A stretch of 64,000 nt of DNA from Prosopocoilus inquinatus (Eukaryota > Arthropoda > Insecta > Coleoptera > Lucanidae): the NCBI GenBank assembly GCA_036172665.1, contig CM069875.1, positions 14,340,001 to 14,404,000 on the forward strand, read 5' to 3'. Below, one piece after another: positions 9,628 to 22,199 of the stretch. The notes beneath the pieces were generated by a model. That model was given only the letters and a program-made list of their open reading frames with translations, ran no database searches and had not been told where the DNA came from. The stretch's first letter is position 1, and each line of letters begins with the position of its first letter. A program made the translations under genes and the position numbers.

Positions 9628-12600
9628 CTGTAATAAATTAATACTTTCGGTCTGACTGTTTAACAGTTTTAAATTTATTTACCTGTTTAAAGATAATCAA
9701 TTTATCTTCGACGCATTCATTATTCCCTGTCCCTTTATTTCTATATTTTGGCCCAGGCGGCAACATATAAACCAGAGCAAGTATGGCTCTTGTGGCCGCA
9801 CTCCAACCTGTAAATACAAGAAATTATTAATTTAAATTATAACTTCAAAACACAGCTTCTTACTTAGCAATTCGTTGCTGCCGTCTCCCACAATTGACAG
9901 CAGCGGATTCTTTACAGTAGTTTTATAAATATGTAGAATTTTAACGACATCGTTGGTAAAGACTTTTTCGAAATCAACTTTTTTAAAACCTCCTAATTCA
10001 AAATCATTTTCAATCTAGAAAAAAAAAAAACGACAAAGAATAAAAATAATCAATCTATCTATTTATGCTCTAAATTATATCAACGCAAGGAATTAGTTGC
10101 AAGTCAGTTTTAATTGTAGTGGATTTCCTGAACATGCCTGCTTCTGCTGCTATTGGTGACATCTTCAGCGAAGGAATAGTTCGACCGCTCGAGAACTTCA
10201 CTGCAATCTAACTGATCTGCCCTAGTTATCTCAGAATGAAGACAGGTGATGACAACAATTTTTGACCAAAAGTGTCATCCACGCAATGTTGTTAAATAAT
10301 TTGTCACGAAACTTCAAAATTTAGAAATGCAAGAAATGCAATGAATTTCTTGAGCTACTCTTTTACTAAAGATATACCAAAGGGCCGAAACAACTGTCTA
10401 TGAGACACGCGGGAAATATATTGCAGTCAAAACATACTTGCAACCGGTAGCGGCTGATGCGTAAAAACTTTAGTAGGCGGTCGATGTGTGTTAGCCAAAG
10501 CTAGCTTAGCGAGTATGAAGTGTGAAGAGTGAGATGAAATATATGTCTGCCGCCTTATCAAATTCGTATGACCAACCGCTGCTATTTGCTTGTGTTCAAA
10601 AATTTTTGTCAGAAATTTGTTGCATGCTGTCGCAACAAACTATTATAAATTTATCATTAATGATCACAAATTAATAGTAACTTATTAGGAGTTTGTGGTA
10701 AACATAGCAAGTGCGGTGTATCCAAAAATCTGGGAAATATTGTTAACATATTCTCATGAAGTGTTTGCCTGTAGTTAAAAGTCTGGATATATTTTTTAAA
10801 AATTCTATGGCTTCTTCTACTTCCAAATTTGGCACATATGCTGGAACTTTGGGGGGAGGTTCCTCATTTTTTTTTATCTGACCTTTTTCTCTTTTTGTCT
10901 TTATTAAAGTTACGAGTGATGGTTCTCAAGCGCCAAGATATATACCCTTCCCCTCCATTATTGTTTGTATAAAATGCCTCCTAGAAATATTAAAAAATGA
11001 ATTTTTGAAAAAGAAAAATATTCTGAAAAAAACTTCTACATACATAACCAGTTTTTCCAGCATGGTCTCTTAAATTGGGAAATAATGTTATAATACATTG
11101 TGCCAAGTTTCGCTTTGCAAACTCTGGTACTTTCAAGCCAAAATTTTCTACTAATACTCCACATGAAATATTTACTAACTTCATTCTCAATGTATTAGAC
11201 AAGATACCTAATTTTCCATATTCTTCAAATATATTACTACCGCCTTTTTCCATTATTGAACTTTTCCAATGCTGGAATTTATAAAATACATTATACTGAC
11301 GACACATATTTTTTTTTATCCGACATGGATTAATTTGGCATTTCAGATTATGCGAGTTAGCTGTATTTTTTAGTCAAAAGAGTAATGTAACCTTAAAATG
11401 TGATCTCGCTACTTTCCTGGCTAAACTAAAAAAATATTAATCAATAGGTTTTAAATTATAAACGGGCACTGTTCAAATAAGAAAAATCACTCAACTTTTT
11501 CGCGAAAAAACTTTTTTACTCCTGACGAAGCTATCAATCGATAGTGAAACATTGAGTGGTTTTTCCTATTTGATCAGTGTCCGTTTATAGTTTTAAAAAC
11601 TATTGCTTAAATTTTCATTGGACAAGAAACGATTTCAAAAAATTATTCTAAGTTAGTACGTTGATTAGAAAAATAGCGTATAACAGTTTATTTTAAAACA
11701 ATCGAGTAGTTAATTTAAAATTTTTCTAAATTAATTCGTTAGTGCCGGTGTGACAGATATTTTTATGATCAAATATAACCTGCTTGAAAACTTAGACTTC
11801 AGAATTCAAAAGACAGATTTACTAATTTTTAAAAATTGTAAGATTTTTCACTCTTAAATCTTTTGAGTAATTAATTTTTTGTAATCAACTATACCAATGA
11901 CTGCAATAATGATGAGGAAAAAATGACTAGTTTTTTTTTATAAATATTACAAAATAAAATTCCATTAAATTTTTCCTTTACTGGTCAATATTTTTAATTA
12001 GATGACAGATCTTGGAATCATGTATAAGTGTTAACTTTTCCCGATCTAAGAAAAAAATTACATCAGCAGTTGAGACTTCCAGTTGAATATTATTGCGAGT
12101 TTCCATCAAAACGTTTTCCTTATCACCAATATTACCTCCCTCAGTATTACTCGAATCTTCACTTAACCAGTTGTCAGTGTCATTACCCATTACTGATATA
12201 GTGGAAGCGGACTGAATCGGCTTACCTTAAATACAGAAAAAAATCTTATAAACTAAGATAAATAAAGTTGCTATTTAACTACCGAAAGTTTATACTGAAG
12301 ATAAATTTCATAAGAAAATGATTTTTAACTTTAAACCATTTCCTTCCCTATTTCATCGGAATTGTCTTTAGTTTTTAATTTCATAATTTCATTCATAAGT
12401 TGAATTTAGAATGAGTAACTATGGCTTAAGAAAGTATGCATGCTGTCTCATAAGTCACTCCTAGTTTTGTTTCAAAATTCATTTTGTCTTGTCCCAGTGC
12501 AAACACTGCATTAAATGTCGAAAATACAGGATGTCCCAGAGCTCCGTAAAAGTTCCATAACTTTTTTACTATTCCAGATATCTGTTCGAATTTTTCCTTA

Positions 12601-14354
12601 TGTAATAAAATTACTTTTATTGCACATTTTAAAAATATTTTCGTTTGTATACAGGTTGTCCAAGCATTATAAAAATATCAAAGCTGTTTTTTTTTTTTAA
12701 TTGCAACATCCCATTTTGATTTTATCGATCCGTGAGACTGCGGCTTTAGCTTCAAAATTATCCTTGCAGTTCACATGAATTGCAAGTTCTCTTAAATTTA
12801 CCGAGTCCTAAAGTTAGAATTTTCATGAATCGTCAAGAGAACTTGCAATGCACGCGAAAGGATAATTTTGAGGCTAAAGCCGCAGTCGCACTGTTCGATC
12901 GCGAACAATCATGAACAGAATATAAAATATTAAATCAATGACACTCGCACTTTTTGACGCAATATGTCTGTAACTAATGTGATGTTAGTTTAAAATTGTA
13001 ATTACTTTTCATTTTGACACCAGCCTGCTACAAAATTTCAGTGGTTTATTAAATATTTACATCCAAAAATTACTATTTTCTCAATCACTCCTCTAATATC
13101 TGGATTGGACCCGCCAAACCGTATATCACTTAAAAGTTTGTATCAGTTGCGTTATCTTTAGTGATTTAGAAGTAACGAATTTTTGAAGGGAACCTTGCAC
13201 CTGAGAATTTTCAAGAGAAAATTGACTCACATCAAAAAGTATGACATACGTAAAAACGACTCAAATTTAACACAGAATTTAGTGTAGAATTCAAAAAAGA
13301 AACCGAACCAAAATGGGGTGTTTCAATTTAAAAAACATAACTTTGATATTTCTATAATGCTTGAACACCCTGTATACAAACGAAAACATTTTTAAAATGT
13401 GCAATAGAAGTGCTCCTAATACATAACAAAAAGTTCTGGTCGATACCTGGAATAGCAAAACAGTTATAGAACTTTTATGGAGCTCTGGGACAACCTGTAT
13501 GTTGATATAATACCGTATTATTTTTGAAATTATCTAAAAATTAGCAATCATCCTGCCATTAATTAATTTAATCAGAATTTCAATAAATCAATAATCCACA
13601 AAATGTTACTATTTTAGTTTTGCTGTTACTCGTCCTAATTCCAAATTAATTATTAAAACAAGCTTAAAATGGATATAATAAACAAAGCCAAGAAATTAAT
13701 TAGAAAAAATATTTATTATAAAAAAAAAAAACATCTTCGATAACCAAATAATGAAAATACTGGCCAAATCAAATAATAAATATTTTTTTCTCAATCAATT
13801 GGTGCCAACTTTATAATAAGAATAATAAGCATACCATCAGAATTATGAATTTTCCCAACCATGAGCTCTATTTCGTTAGAAATGTCATGATTCCTTCTAT
13901 TAGTAATGAAATCAATGAAAACATCTTCCTCTAAAATAGTTCCTTCTTTATCCGTAAAGTAAATAGCTTCATTTTTTAGCTCCGGGAATTTATTTTTTGC
14001 TAAAACGAATTTGTATCAATAATTTATCAACTCGCAAGAGTTAACTGATGGATGCCTGATTTTTTTCATCTCCTGATAAATGTATCTGCCTAAATATATA
14101 AAATAACATAACGAACGTACTGCTTTGTTACAAATTGGTTTCATTACGTTCAGTTCTTCTTTGCAAAAAAATGAAAAGTACTTGAAATCTTTCTTTTCTT
14201 GATATACATATTTTAATAAATTCAATCAATTATAATTAGCCTTTTTTGAAACAATTTTAACGACTTACCTATTTTCATAATCTTCATAGGAAAATGTTTC
14301 TTCAATTTTAACTAATTTACAGCAACGAATATGTGTTATTTTGACGAAGAACAT
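9301..14354 (-). CDS. Multi-exon gene of unrecognised arthropod family
   Basis: Minus-strand coding exons inferred from splice sites and frame: 14,354-14,269 (ATG start), 13,999-13,835, 12,225-11,982, 11,260-11,044, 10,980 down to about 10,720 (3' edge unclear), 10,014-9,864, 9,807-9,683 and 9,627-9,301 (stop). Donors include GTAAGT, GTATGC, GTAAAG, GTATGT and GTAAGA; acceptors end in TAG, AAG or CAG. Phases agree across most junctions. Recognisable words include LRMKLVNISCGVLVENFG, GGEGYISWRLRTI and QPILVAQGQSKSAIVQYNL. I recall similar uncharacterised arthropod proteins lying next to transposase-like ORFs, but no function is claimed. A one-base offset in an A6 run (about 13,995), another in an A9 run (about 10,880) and a third break near 10,745 make it either a recent pseudogene or a sequence with homopolymer errors. 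Confidence 0.62.
10015..10719. other. Intron of the minus-strand gene
   Basis: No exon is supported here. The part around 10,130-10,230 contains words resembling the ribozyme repeat (for example GAACTTCACTGCAATC) and a GACATCTTCAGCG word, so an old retroelement end may be present, but no GAAA-closed hammerhead is visible. Confidence 0.4.
11272..11981. other. Intron between exons of the minus-strand gene
   Basis: The stretch is AT-rich with no coding exon or repeat boundary recognised. The acceptor for the downstream exon is ambiguous (AG ending at 11,261 keeps phase; another ends at 11,272). Confidence 0.45.
12527..13497. mobile_element. 971 bp TIR element in an intron
   Basis: Long terminal inverted repeats of about 190 bp begin CAGGATGTCCCAGAGCTCC on the left and end with the matching complement near 13,497. 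TA dinucleotides flank both ends (12,525-12,526 and 13,498-13,499), as for Tc1/mariner-type insertion. A second inverted repeat sits inside (about 12,735-12,795 against 12,838-12,890, with ACTGCGGCTTTAGC). No transposase ORF. It lies in the 12,226-13,834 intron of the minus-strand gene. Confidence 0.8.
13835..13999 (-). CDS. Second coding exon of the minus-strand gene
   Basis: The acceptor TTTTAG ends at 14,000 and the donor GTATGC starts at 13,834. The open frame includes the word YFTDKEGTILEEDVFIDFI, which looks like a small alpha/beta N-terminal domain. The exon joins the next one in phase through G-GT. At its start the A6 run gives a one-base mismatch with the phase of the ATG exon. Confidence 0.6.
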
Positions 14355-14367
14355 TGTAGAAACGTTC
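14269..14367 (-). CDS. ATG exon of the minus-strand gene
   Basis: The exon runs from an ATAG acceptor (high end 14,367) through the ATG at 14,354-14,352 to the GTAAGT donor at 14,268. It encodes 28 residues starting MFFVKITHIRC. The start was chosen because it is the first ATG after the acceptor and opens a frame to the donor. Confidence 0.6.
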
Positions 14368-15078
14368 CTATAATTAAAAAGTTAATATACTTAGAATGAC
14401 ATGCAAATTTCAAGTACCGAAGTTTGTAAATTACTTATTTCGTTTAACAGAATATTTTAACTCCAAAAAGTACATAAATATTTAAATATTTTTTAATGTA
14501 TAAAAATAAGAACGATCAAAGCTTTCTCCAATTTCTAAAGCACTCAGTACATATTTCTTTTCAATTTTGGAAAGGAATTTTCATTAAAACGTTTTTCTTT
14601 ACATTCTTTGATTAGGGATGCAGTTTTTGCAGTTATAATAAATACATATTTTTGTTTGCTTTTCATGATAAAAAAATAATAATTGAAATAAAAGCATTTG
14701 CTTTATTTTTATCATCTAGTCCGGCGAACAAATTACTTCTAACAAAGAGTCAGAGCTATTGTAAGTTAAACAATCTAATAACAAAATAATATAATTGAAG
14801 ACGTACATTCAACAAGTAAAATTTTTCCATAAAATTTTCTTCCGAAAAAACCAAAAAATTTTCGTATCTTAAGCATGCACTATATAATCGTATTTTTAGC
14901 TTTCGTTAACTCATGCACAATTTTTACAATCCATTAAAACGTTATACTGCACAATATTGCGCAATAGTTGCAGCATTGTTTCTTTCCAATTTTTTAAAAT
15001 TCACGAAATTATAAAAATCAGCATAAGATTTAGTGGACCTAACATTCATTATATATGATGAAATAGTTATTCACTTAC

Positions 15079-15230
15079 CTTAATTACCGACCTGAGTTTC
15101 AAGTGCAGCAAACGGCAAACACAACCTACTACCCAGGGCACAGACGAGGGCTTATTGCTAAATAGATTATAGATCTTCAGATCGGTCGATCTGTGATCGG
15201 TTGGGGGCGCGTCTTTCCGTGTTGCAATAA
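15079..15230 (-). promoter_or_regulatory. Candidate 5' UTR exon and promoter
   Basis: A GTAAGTG donor (15,078-15,072) follows a GC-richer stretch without in-frame ATG that contains GGGGGCGCGTC and CGATCTGTGATCGG words. Its position just upstream of the ATG exon on the minus strand makes it the likely first, non-coding exon. The transcription start was not located; no clear TATA box was seen. The 15,240-15,890 stretch beyond holds nothing recognisable. Confidence 0.45.
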
Positions 15231-15890
15231 TTATAATCAAGGAAATTAGAACTTATGTCGCTCAATGTGTAACTTAAACTTAATTGCTTAATCATTCAAT
15301 GCACTTCGTCTTAAACATGTTGTATCTGGAATAAATGGACTGTTCACGAAAGGTCCACGATTACCGTACGACATTTATCGAAGGTACTCCACTCTGATAA
15401 GAGTAAATAATTATAAACCGAGAGTACTAAGACATCAACACTGGTAACAGATTGAATATAGAGTTATTTCGCGTAACTCTTGCTTGTAGTGTGAAAAGTT
15501 TCGAAGCATTTACACTAAGATATTCAATCTAAATATTTTACCATGTACACTAGCAAGTTTACACGGGGAAAATTTCTTGCTGTGTACTTTACTGATTTTA
15601 TTCAAAGGATAACAAGTAATACACCAAATTCTCAAATAATTCGCCGTTTACGGCCGGCAAATGTCCCAACTCGTCTTGAAAGTTTGAATGAAACCAAATA
15701 AATGTATCAATTTATTTTTAAATGGTTAAAATTCTAGTAGACCACTGTCAGGTTATTGCAGTGCGATACCTGCTAAATCAAATCCTGTTTGTTGTGTCAT
15801 ATTATCGAACACATATCAAACAGAAATCTACATATTATTGTTGAATTCCTGGCTTCCGGTAGGAACCGCGTCTCTCCTGGAATTTTTTCT

Positions 15891-15938
15891 ACTACCGACG
15901 TTTCGTTCTCCATTGCAGAAGAACTTCCTCAGGGATGC
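15891..15938 (-). ncRNA. Hammerhead-like motif of PLE type
   Basis: On the minus strand CTGAGGA is followed by A, then a GTTCT/AGAAC stem II, then GAAA and CGTC. The core words are intact, but stem I pairs only weakly, so activity is doubtful. It is probably the end of an old Penelope-like element. Confidence 0.55.
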
Positions 15939-15971
15939 TGCTGCTGGTGGTTCCTAACTGTATATATTATT

Positions 15972-16134
15972 CATAGATAAAACAGTGACATCTTACGATC
16001 GCTTCTTGACCTGACATTGCAGTAGGATAGACAAATTGAAGCGGATTTGCTCCTAATAAGTCCCCCATGCAGGGCGGCCATGCTTGCTGTCAAAGCATAA
16101 TGAAAGTTTTAAAAAAAATTGTTGCAAATCGTTT
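15972..16134 (-). mobile_element. Retrozyme-like repeat, ribozyme-less half
   Basis: A 163 bp copy of the second half of the 312 bp repeat (words GCAGTAGGATAGACAAATTGA and GCTTGCTGTCAAAGC), without the hammerhead. Direct repeats TATATTATT (15,963-15,971 and 16,135-16,143) flank it. Confidence 0.78.
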
Positions 16135-16143
16135 TATATTATT

Positions 16144-16585
16144 GTATATACTTTTATTTGAGCATTTAGTGTAGAACACTTTTTATTATTCTTATTTATA
16201 AATAAATATTTCTTAATATGAATGTTTGATTTTTTTTTTCCATTACAAAATTTTAAAATTCAGTAAAGCTACTGTCAGCAAAGTTTGGCTGCTTGATCTA
16301 AACTGTGGAATTGAAAAATGTCTGCGTATTTAATTTTCTTTTTAATTCTGAAAGTCTGTGTTTTTTAAAAACGTACTAAAGATAATCTTGTTAATGTATA
16401 ACACAAAACTATGTATTATGCCGTTTAATGCTTTATGATAAATTCGATAGGAGAACAGAAATTTACGATTAAAGAAAAATGACTTGAAATTCCTATGGTA
16501 CGTAATTAAATTGGAGACCCGATATGTATTTACGGTTTGTTTCAAATTATCGATATTTATTGTAACTTTGTTTTAATAATTTTAG
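16144..16585. other. Intron 5' of the CUB exon
   Basis: AT-rich sequence ending with the TTTTAATAATTTTAG acceptor at 16,571-16,585. No upstream exon of the CUB gene was recognised here. Confidence 0.5.
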
Positions 16586-18072
16586 GTATTTTACGTCAAT
16601 AAGGAATCTCCAACCTACATAGAACACGGAAGAAAATGTGAATTTGTCCTTACAACGTTCGATAACACAACTGGAGTATTAGAAAGCCCCATGCATTCTC
16701 TACCTCCGAACACGACGTGCCACTATCATTTCCGTGGACATCCGCAAGAAGTGGTGTGGATTTCTTTTATCAAATACCACGTGACCAACGAACGAATGGG
16801 TGAAATCGACAGGGGTGAATGCGACGTGCAATTACAACTTTGGGACGGTGACATAAAAAACAAGAACAACGTTCCCCTGATGGGACAATTCTGTAAAGAA
16901 GAAAAGCCTAAACTGTGCGATCACTCTTTATTGAGTAACGCATCGAGAACGACCAGACCGTGCGATATATCAGAGAGTTACGTCTCATCCGGTTCAGACC
17001 TGTCAATCGCTCACTCCATAAAATACGGAAGCGTTTTGTATCCAGTGAGTTTCATGCTTCGCTACGAATTCGTAGATTTATCGCAGGAAGGAGCCCCCGT
17101 TTCTCTGAATCCGTGCGACAGGATCTTCAAGTCATCATCTGGGGGGAAATTTTATTCACCTCGGATAACGTTTTTGTACGGTCGAGGAGGACAGAGGAAT
17201 TTAAACTGTGCATACCACTTTGAATCAAATGAGAAACAGAAACTAGAAATAACTTTCGTAAAAATCAGTCTAGGAAATAAGGGATGCGTTTCACATTTTG
17301 ATGGCGAAAGCCAACGCTGGCAGTGTTATTACAAAAATGGTGGGAGCAAAGGTATAGCACAATTACAAATTCTGGAATATCCGTGGCAAGGGGTTGAAAT
17401 ACAACGAGGTTGCGTCTGTGGTAATATTACGCAACCGCTGAGTATTCTAACGAAATCCGCGAGCAGAGTCATCGTTAATTTCTTGGTGACAAAAATGAAC
17501 GTAACCGATGATTACAATGATTATTATTTTGATGCAATTTATGAATTCATGCTCGAAATGGAAAGTGGGTGTCTAAATCCATGGAAAACTCGCCGACTGA
17601 AAGGTTCTAGTGGAGAAATCACGGTCCGAAATGGTGGACAAAACTTAAAACAAGCAGAACAAAATTCAAATCAAACCACAACATATTGCATTCAACAGCC
17701 ATGGCTTATCGAGCCAGAAAACGCTTTTAACAATTTCCTCTATCTGAAAATTAAGGGGGCCGAAATGAAAAACGGGACAGATTGCGGTACGAGAAACCGG
17801 ATATTGGTGTACTCCGTCGGCAGGACGGAATATTTACATATCATTTGCCCATTGATGCGGAATTCTGACGACGTCGTCGAGCTGTTTTCCGAGGGCTGGG
17901 GCGTTTTCTCTTACAGAAGTATGCAAATCAAGAATTCGAAGAGCTTTATTATCGAATTCCTGCAGCACGAGCCAGGGAATTTCGTCGTCACGTGGATGGA
18001 AGTTTCCAAAAACCCGGCCCTCATGTTACCTAGGTCGCTGCTGATGAGCAGTCCTCCGAATTGCCCGCACAG
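16586..18072 (+). CDS. CUB-domain exon of a transmembrane CUB-LDLa protein
   Basis: Internal exon of 1,487 bases, bounded by an AG acceptor (16,584-16,585) and a GTAAGT donor (18,073). It encodes about 495 extracellular residues. The open frame starts before the first ATG at 16,691, which is therefore not the true start. Two to three CUB-like blocks can be seen: one from CEFVLTT with an SP...PPNTTCHYHF word, one from CDRIFKSSSGGKFYSP, one from CLNPWKTRRLKGSSGEI. Paired cysteines and at least six N-glycosylation sequons (such as PNTT, GNIT, KNGT) fit secretion. It ends with the first cysteines of an LDLa module completed in the exon at 55,887. CUB modules bind ligands or partner proteins; the partner here is unknown. 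Codon usage and GC are higher than in the flanks. Confidence 0.9.
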
Positions 18073-18299
18073 GTAAGTGTCGTTATTTTTAAATAATTAG
18101 CTTTTCAACGTTCAAGTTTAATAAAGGATGTCCGCTATATAGCTGTTGAGAAAATGTGTTTTATATACTAAATACGATGTTTCGGTATCAAAGTGGTATA
18201 CTTTTATTACACGGCTTAAAACATGTACATACATTGACCGTAAGCGTTTCAGTGTGTGCGAAATGGCGACAAAGGATACATCACGTTGTGTGAAGTGAT

Positions 18300-20830
18300 T
18301 TAAATCCTAAAAATCAAACAGAAAGAAGACTAATTTGGACCGGAATGTGCAAAAACTTTGTGCACTACAGCTGTAGTTCATTCAAACAAATCGAAATAGA
18401 GTTTTTGCGACATCTGATGAATTTTCTAAAACAGCTATAGGTTTAGGCATCAGAATTTTCAAAAGGGTTCATTCAAAACAAAGCAGCATAACATCGAATA
18501 CAAAAGAATATTTTAAGTTATTACACCAAAATATTCAAAGCATACGTGAAAGATTGATGAATTAAATATTTTTATTGAAGAAATGGACGTTCCAATAAGT
18601 GCGCTAACTAAACATGGGTTGAACAAAACTGACACACATTGACGGCTACAACATGGCGTCATGTTTCTCAAGGGAAAAGTAAGGTTCATCTTGCATCCTG
18701 GTGAAAGATGGAATCAAATTTGTTGAACTGGAAAACCTGAAAAAGAAAAGCAAGGAACTAATCATAGAAATAAGTGCTGTGAAACTAATAGAACTTAAAA
18801 TCATTCTTTTAAGTATTTATAGACCACCCTCAACGAGTAACATTGATGTATACTTTCAGGTGTTTCAAGACATTTTAGAAGAATTTGCCGACAAACATAA
18901 TTTTAAAATTCCATTAAGTGGAGATTTCAACATTAATATGGGAAACCATAACACCAATGCAAATGCTTTTCGAGATATTATTCGGAGGTACAACTTCAAA
19001 ACATCAATCATGGCTTACTACCAGAATTACGTCATCATCACAAACAGTCACTGACAATATTCTAGTAAATTATAGTGAGTACGAGGCCCGAATATTAAAT
19101 AATGCTCTTTGAGATCATTTAGCCCACGTAATTTCATTTGCAACAGAAATGAATAACCAAAATCTGAAATAAAAATGTTCCAAACTAATTATTTCACAAG
19201 AACAGTTTCAAATCATAAAGGAAAATTTAAGAAAACAGGATTGGTCGAAAGTTTTGGCAGCAGAGAAAGTAGAGGCTGGTCATATTAACTTCACCCGTAT
19301 ACTTAAATAATCAATTGATCCGGAGTCAACAACTAGAAATATTTCGCCAACAAATAGTTTTAAAGAACATGGCTCACAAATCAAATAAAGAATTTATGTA
19401 AAATTAAGAGGCAATTATACGAAGGTGTCCTTGACAATCGCGTTTCTAAAGAAGACTACAACTTATTTATGTATGTGCGAAAAGAAATCGAAATATCCAC
19501 GAAATTTGAAGTTTATATAAACAATTCCAATAACAAAGAAAGAGTAACATGGAAGGTGGTAAATGAGATAAACGGAAGAGTTGCAAAAGTGGAATTCAAG
19601 GTTGCCGATATAAAAAAAAATATACTACCGAAATAGAAGCCCTCGAAGAGATGAATAAATTTTTTGCTAATATAGGTGTAAACTATTCTGCGAAAAATTC
19701 AGATTGTAAACATGTAAAATATATGACCGAAACTTGTTTCTTGTACCCAACTGACGAGTTGGACCGTCATCAAAAATTTGAGGAAAACTGCGACAACACG
19801 TATTATAGACGAAATACCGGTGGTAATCTTACAATTTTGTACATCTGAATTGGCAGTTCCACTTGCACACTTGATAAATCTTTCTTTTCAATCAGGAGAT
19901 TTCCCAGAAAGCTTAAAATATGCTCTGATAAAGCCTATTCATAAGAAAGGATCGAAAGAAAACTTCACAAACTATCGTCCCATTGCACCATTGTCAAACA
20001 TCGCAAAGGTTTTTGAAAAAATAGTGCAATTAAGAAGTTCATCGAAAAACATAACTAACTAAATAAACAGCTCACAAAATAGTTACAAGAGAGGTTCTTC
20101 TATTACAAGAGAAATTTACCAACTTCTTGAAGAAATAACTGAAACTTTAAAGAGCAAAGAATCTTTAGCTTGCGCCTTCATGGGTCTTTCAAAGGCCTTT
20201 GAGATAGTAAATCACGAGATTTTGTCGATGAAATTGGAAAAAATGGGATTTAGATGTTTAACCTTAAGATGGATTCAATCGTACCTTGCAGGCAGGAAGC
20301 AATGCATACGAACATACGATGGGCATGGACACATCATTCGAACCAACTTGGAAGCGGTAGAGGTAGGCATTCCTAAAGGATCCTTTTTGGGACCACTTTT
20401 GTTTTTGCTCTACATCAACGATTTACCGGATTTTATAAGTATGGCGTGATTTTTTGAGGAAACTCGGTGGAATGCCATCTAATTTTCATTCTTCAAAAAG
20501 CGTGTTTAAGAGCAGTATTTGGCATGAAGTTCAGGGAAAGTTGTGTGAATATATTTCTTAAGCACAAAGTACTAACCTTGCCAACGTTGTATATTTTAAA
20601 TTGTACCCTATTTGTGCACAATTATGACGATTTTTTTTCAAAATATGGAACTAATCATAAGTGCGAAACGCGAAAACAGACAAACGCGTACTTGAGATCA
20701 CATTCAACTAAACTGCAAAAAAATGTTTTACATCAGTGCATCAAGGTTTACAACCACTTACCATCTGAACTAAAAAAATTATCTCAAAAACATTTCAAAA
20801 TAAAATTACGATCCTAGTTATATTACATTA
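18300..20830 (+). pseudogene. Decayed jockey/CR1-type LINE
   Basis: A plus-strand non-LTR element in many frames. An endonuclease piece (18,701-19,054) has SIYRPPST and GDFNINMG. RT pieces follow at 19,778-20,062 (NYRPIAPLSNIAKVFEK) and 20,180-20,449 (LSKAFEIVNHEIL, then GIPKGSFLGPLLF, where the usual GVPQGS is altered). The catalytic YADD region between 20,450 and 20,467 is deleted. The C-terminal piece is 20,467-20,817. It lies in the long intron of the CUB-LDLa gene, in sense orientation, and cannot be active. Confidence 0.85.
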
Positions 20831-22199
20831 AAACAATAGATTCTTTGTTCGTGACCTAATTAATTATATAACTCACATCGCTGATTCATATATCGGTCAT
20901 GGTCATGTATGATACTTGCTGTATTAATGTGTAGGTGTATTTCGCTATAAATAGCCTTGTTCACATTTTAATCATAGAGTAGTCTTAAGGTCACATCTAG
21001 CGCGGCGAAGAAAATATCTTTTGCTGTATTCTTATGAGAGTGCGCACACTGTTGCGACCCGCGGCGACCCTACCCCAACCTAGGACGACTCGGAGAAAAT
21101 GTTATTTTGTTCTGGTCTAAATGGATCAACACTATTGGTTATAATTTCTGAATTTTGTTACGTGATTGGTTAATAATTTGGAAGCGTAAACTAGTCCACG
21201 TGGACTCGAGAAAGGATTCAAACGAGGAGTCTTTATGATCCATTTATGATTTCTTTGTAAAAATAATACCGCCACATTTATTGCACTTGCATTGCACTGG
21301 CACGATCGTGTCATATTTGCGCGAAGCCACGTGTGCGTATTTCAGCTAGCGACGGGTAGCTACCGATTTTTGTGGGTGTAGTAGAAGTATTATTGATGAA
21401 TGAGATCATGCGTTTATGTATCTAAATTATGTAAAGTATAAATTATGTATAGTATTATCGGTCGCAGATTACAATGAAAGAAACATTTTTTAGAACGAAA
21501 TTATTGCAGCAAATTGTCATCTTCAACTTCAATTCAAATAAACAGCGTTCTTGGTTTCCTTGATTTCCGACAACGTTCTAAATCTAACGAGTATGAAACA
21601 CACAAAATTGCTTGTTAGTGCCTAAAGTTATTTATTGCGCGATACACAATTAAAACGGGGCACACGCGTCGTAAGTGGCATCATAAACAAAGATTTAATG
21701 TTCGTAGACTTGAGAAGGTTGTAACACGCAAATCGCATCACAAATTTTGTCCAACACGAAAATAACAAATAAAGTTCTATCCTTACGCACAAAGCAAATA
21801 CAAAGCGGGCTGCACTAATTATGTGTGTCGCATGCAGTCAAAGAGTAGTTACATTAATTAATTAATTTTATTTTACTGTCAAAATGCAAATGTTTTTATT
21901 ATCTAACATTTTTTTATGCTTCACAGTACAAAAATTATTAACGCAACTGAAATTGTCGTAATACGAGCTGGGTATGCCAGTAAAACGGTTCAGAAATTCC
22001 TAATCTTTATGATGTTAAATTGTGTTTATTTACGGCCTCTTTTATGGCCCCGGCGAAGTTTCGCTTGCAGTGTGCGGAAGTATCTTCCCGGCGCCGCGCC
22101 GCTCCTCCGTTCGCCAAGCTGTGGTGCGCTACGTCCTTTAAAAAGTCTTGCCTATTGTATTAGTGTTTTACGAAGTTTATACGTAATAGTCTAAAATAG
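20831..22199. other. Intron sequence, nothing firm recognised
   Basis: No coding exon, terminal repeat or repeat partner was identified. A GC-rich patch at about 22,050-22,130 opens a short frame, but no family is recognisable. A tRNA or snRNA was looked for and not seen. Confidence 0.45.

Noticed and set aside
10130..10230. Another hammerhead near a GACATCTTCAGCG word
   Set aside because: The CTGAAGA core can be read on the minus strand, but no stem II closing on GAAA follows.
21916..22194. Short plus-strand ORF over a GC-rich patch
   Set aside because: No recognisable domain, no splice context and no repeat partner.
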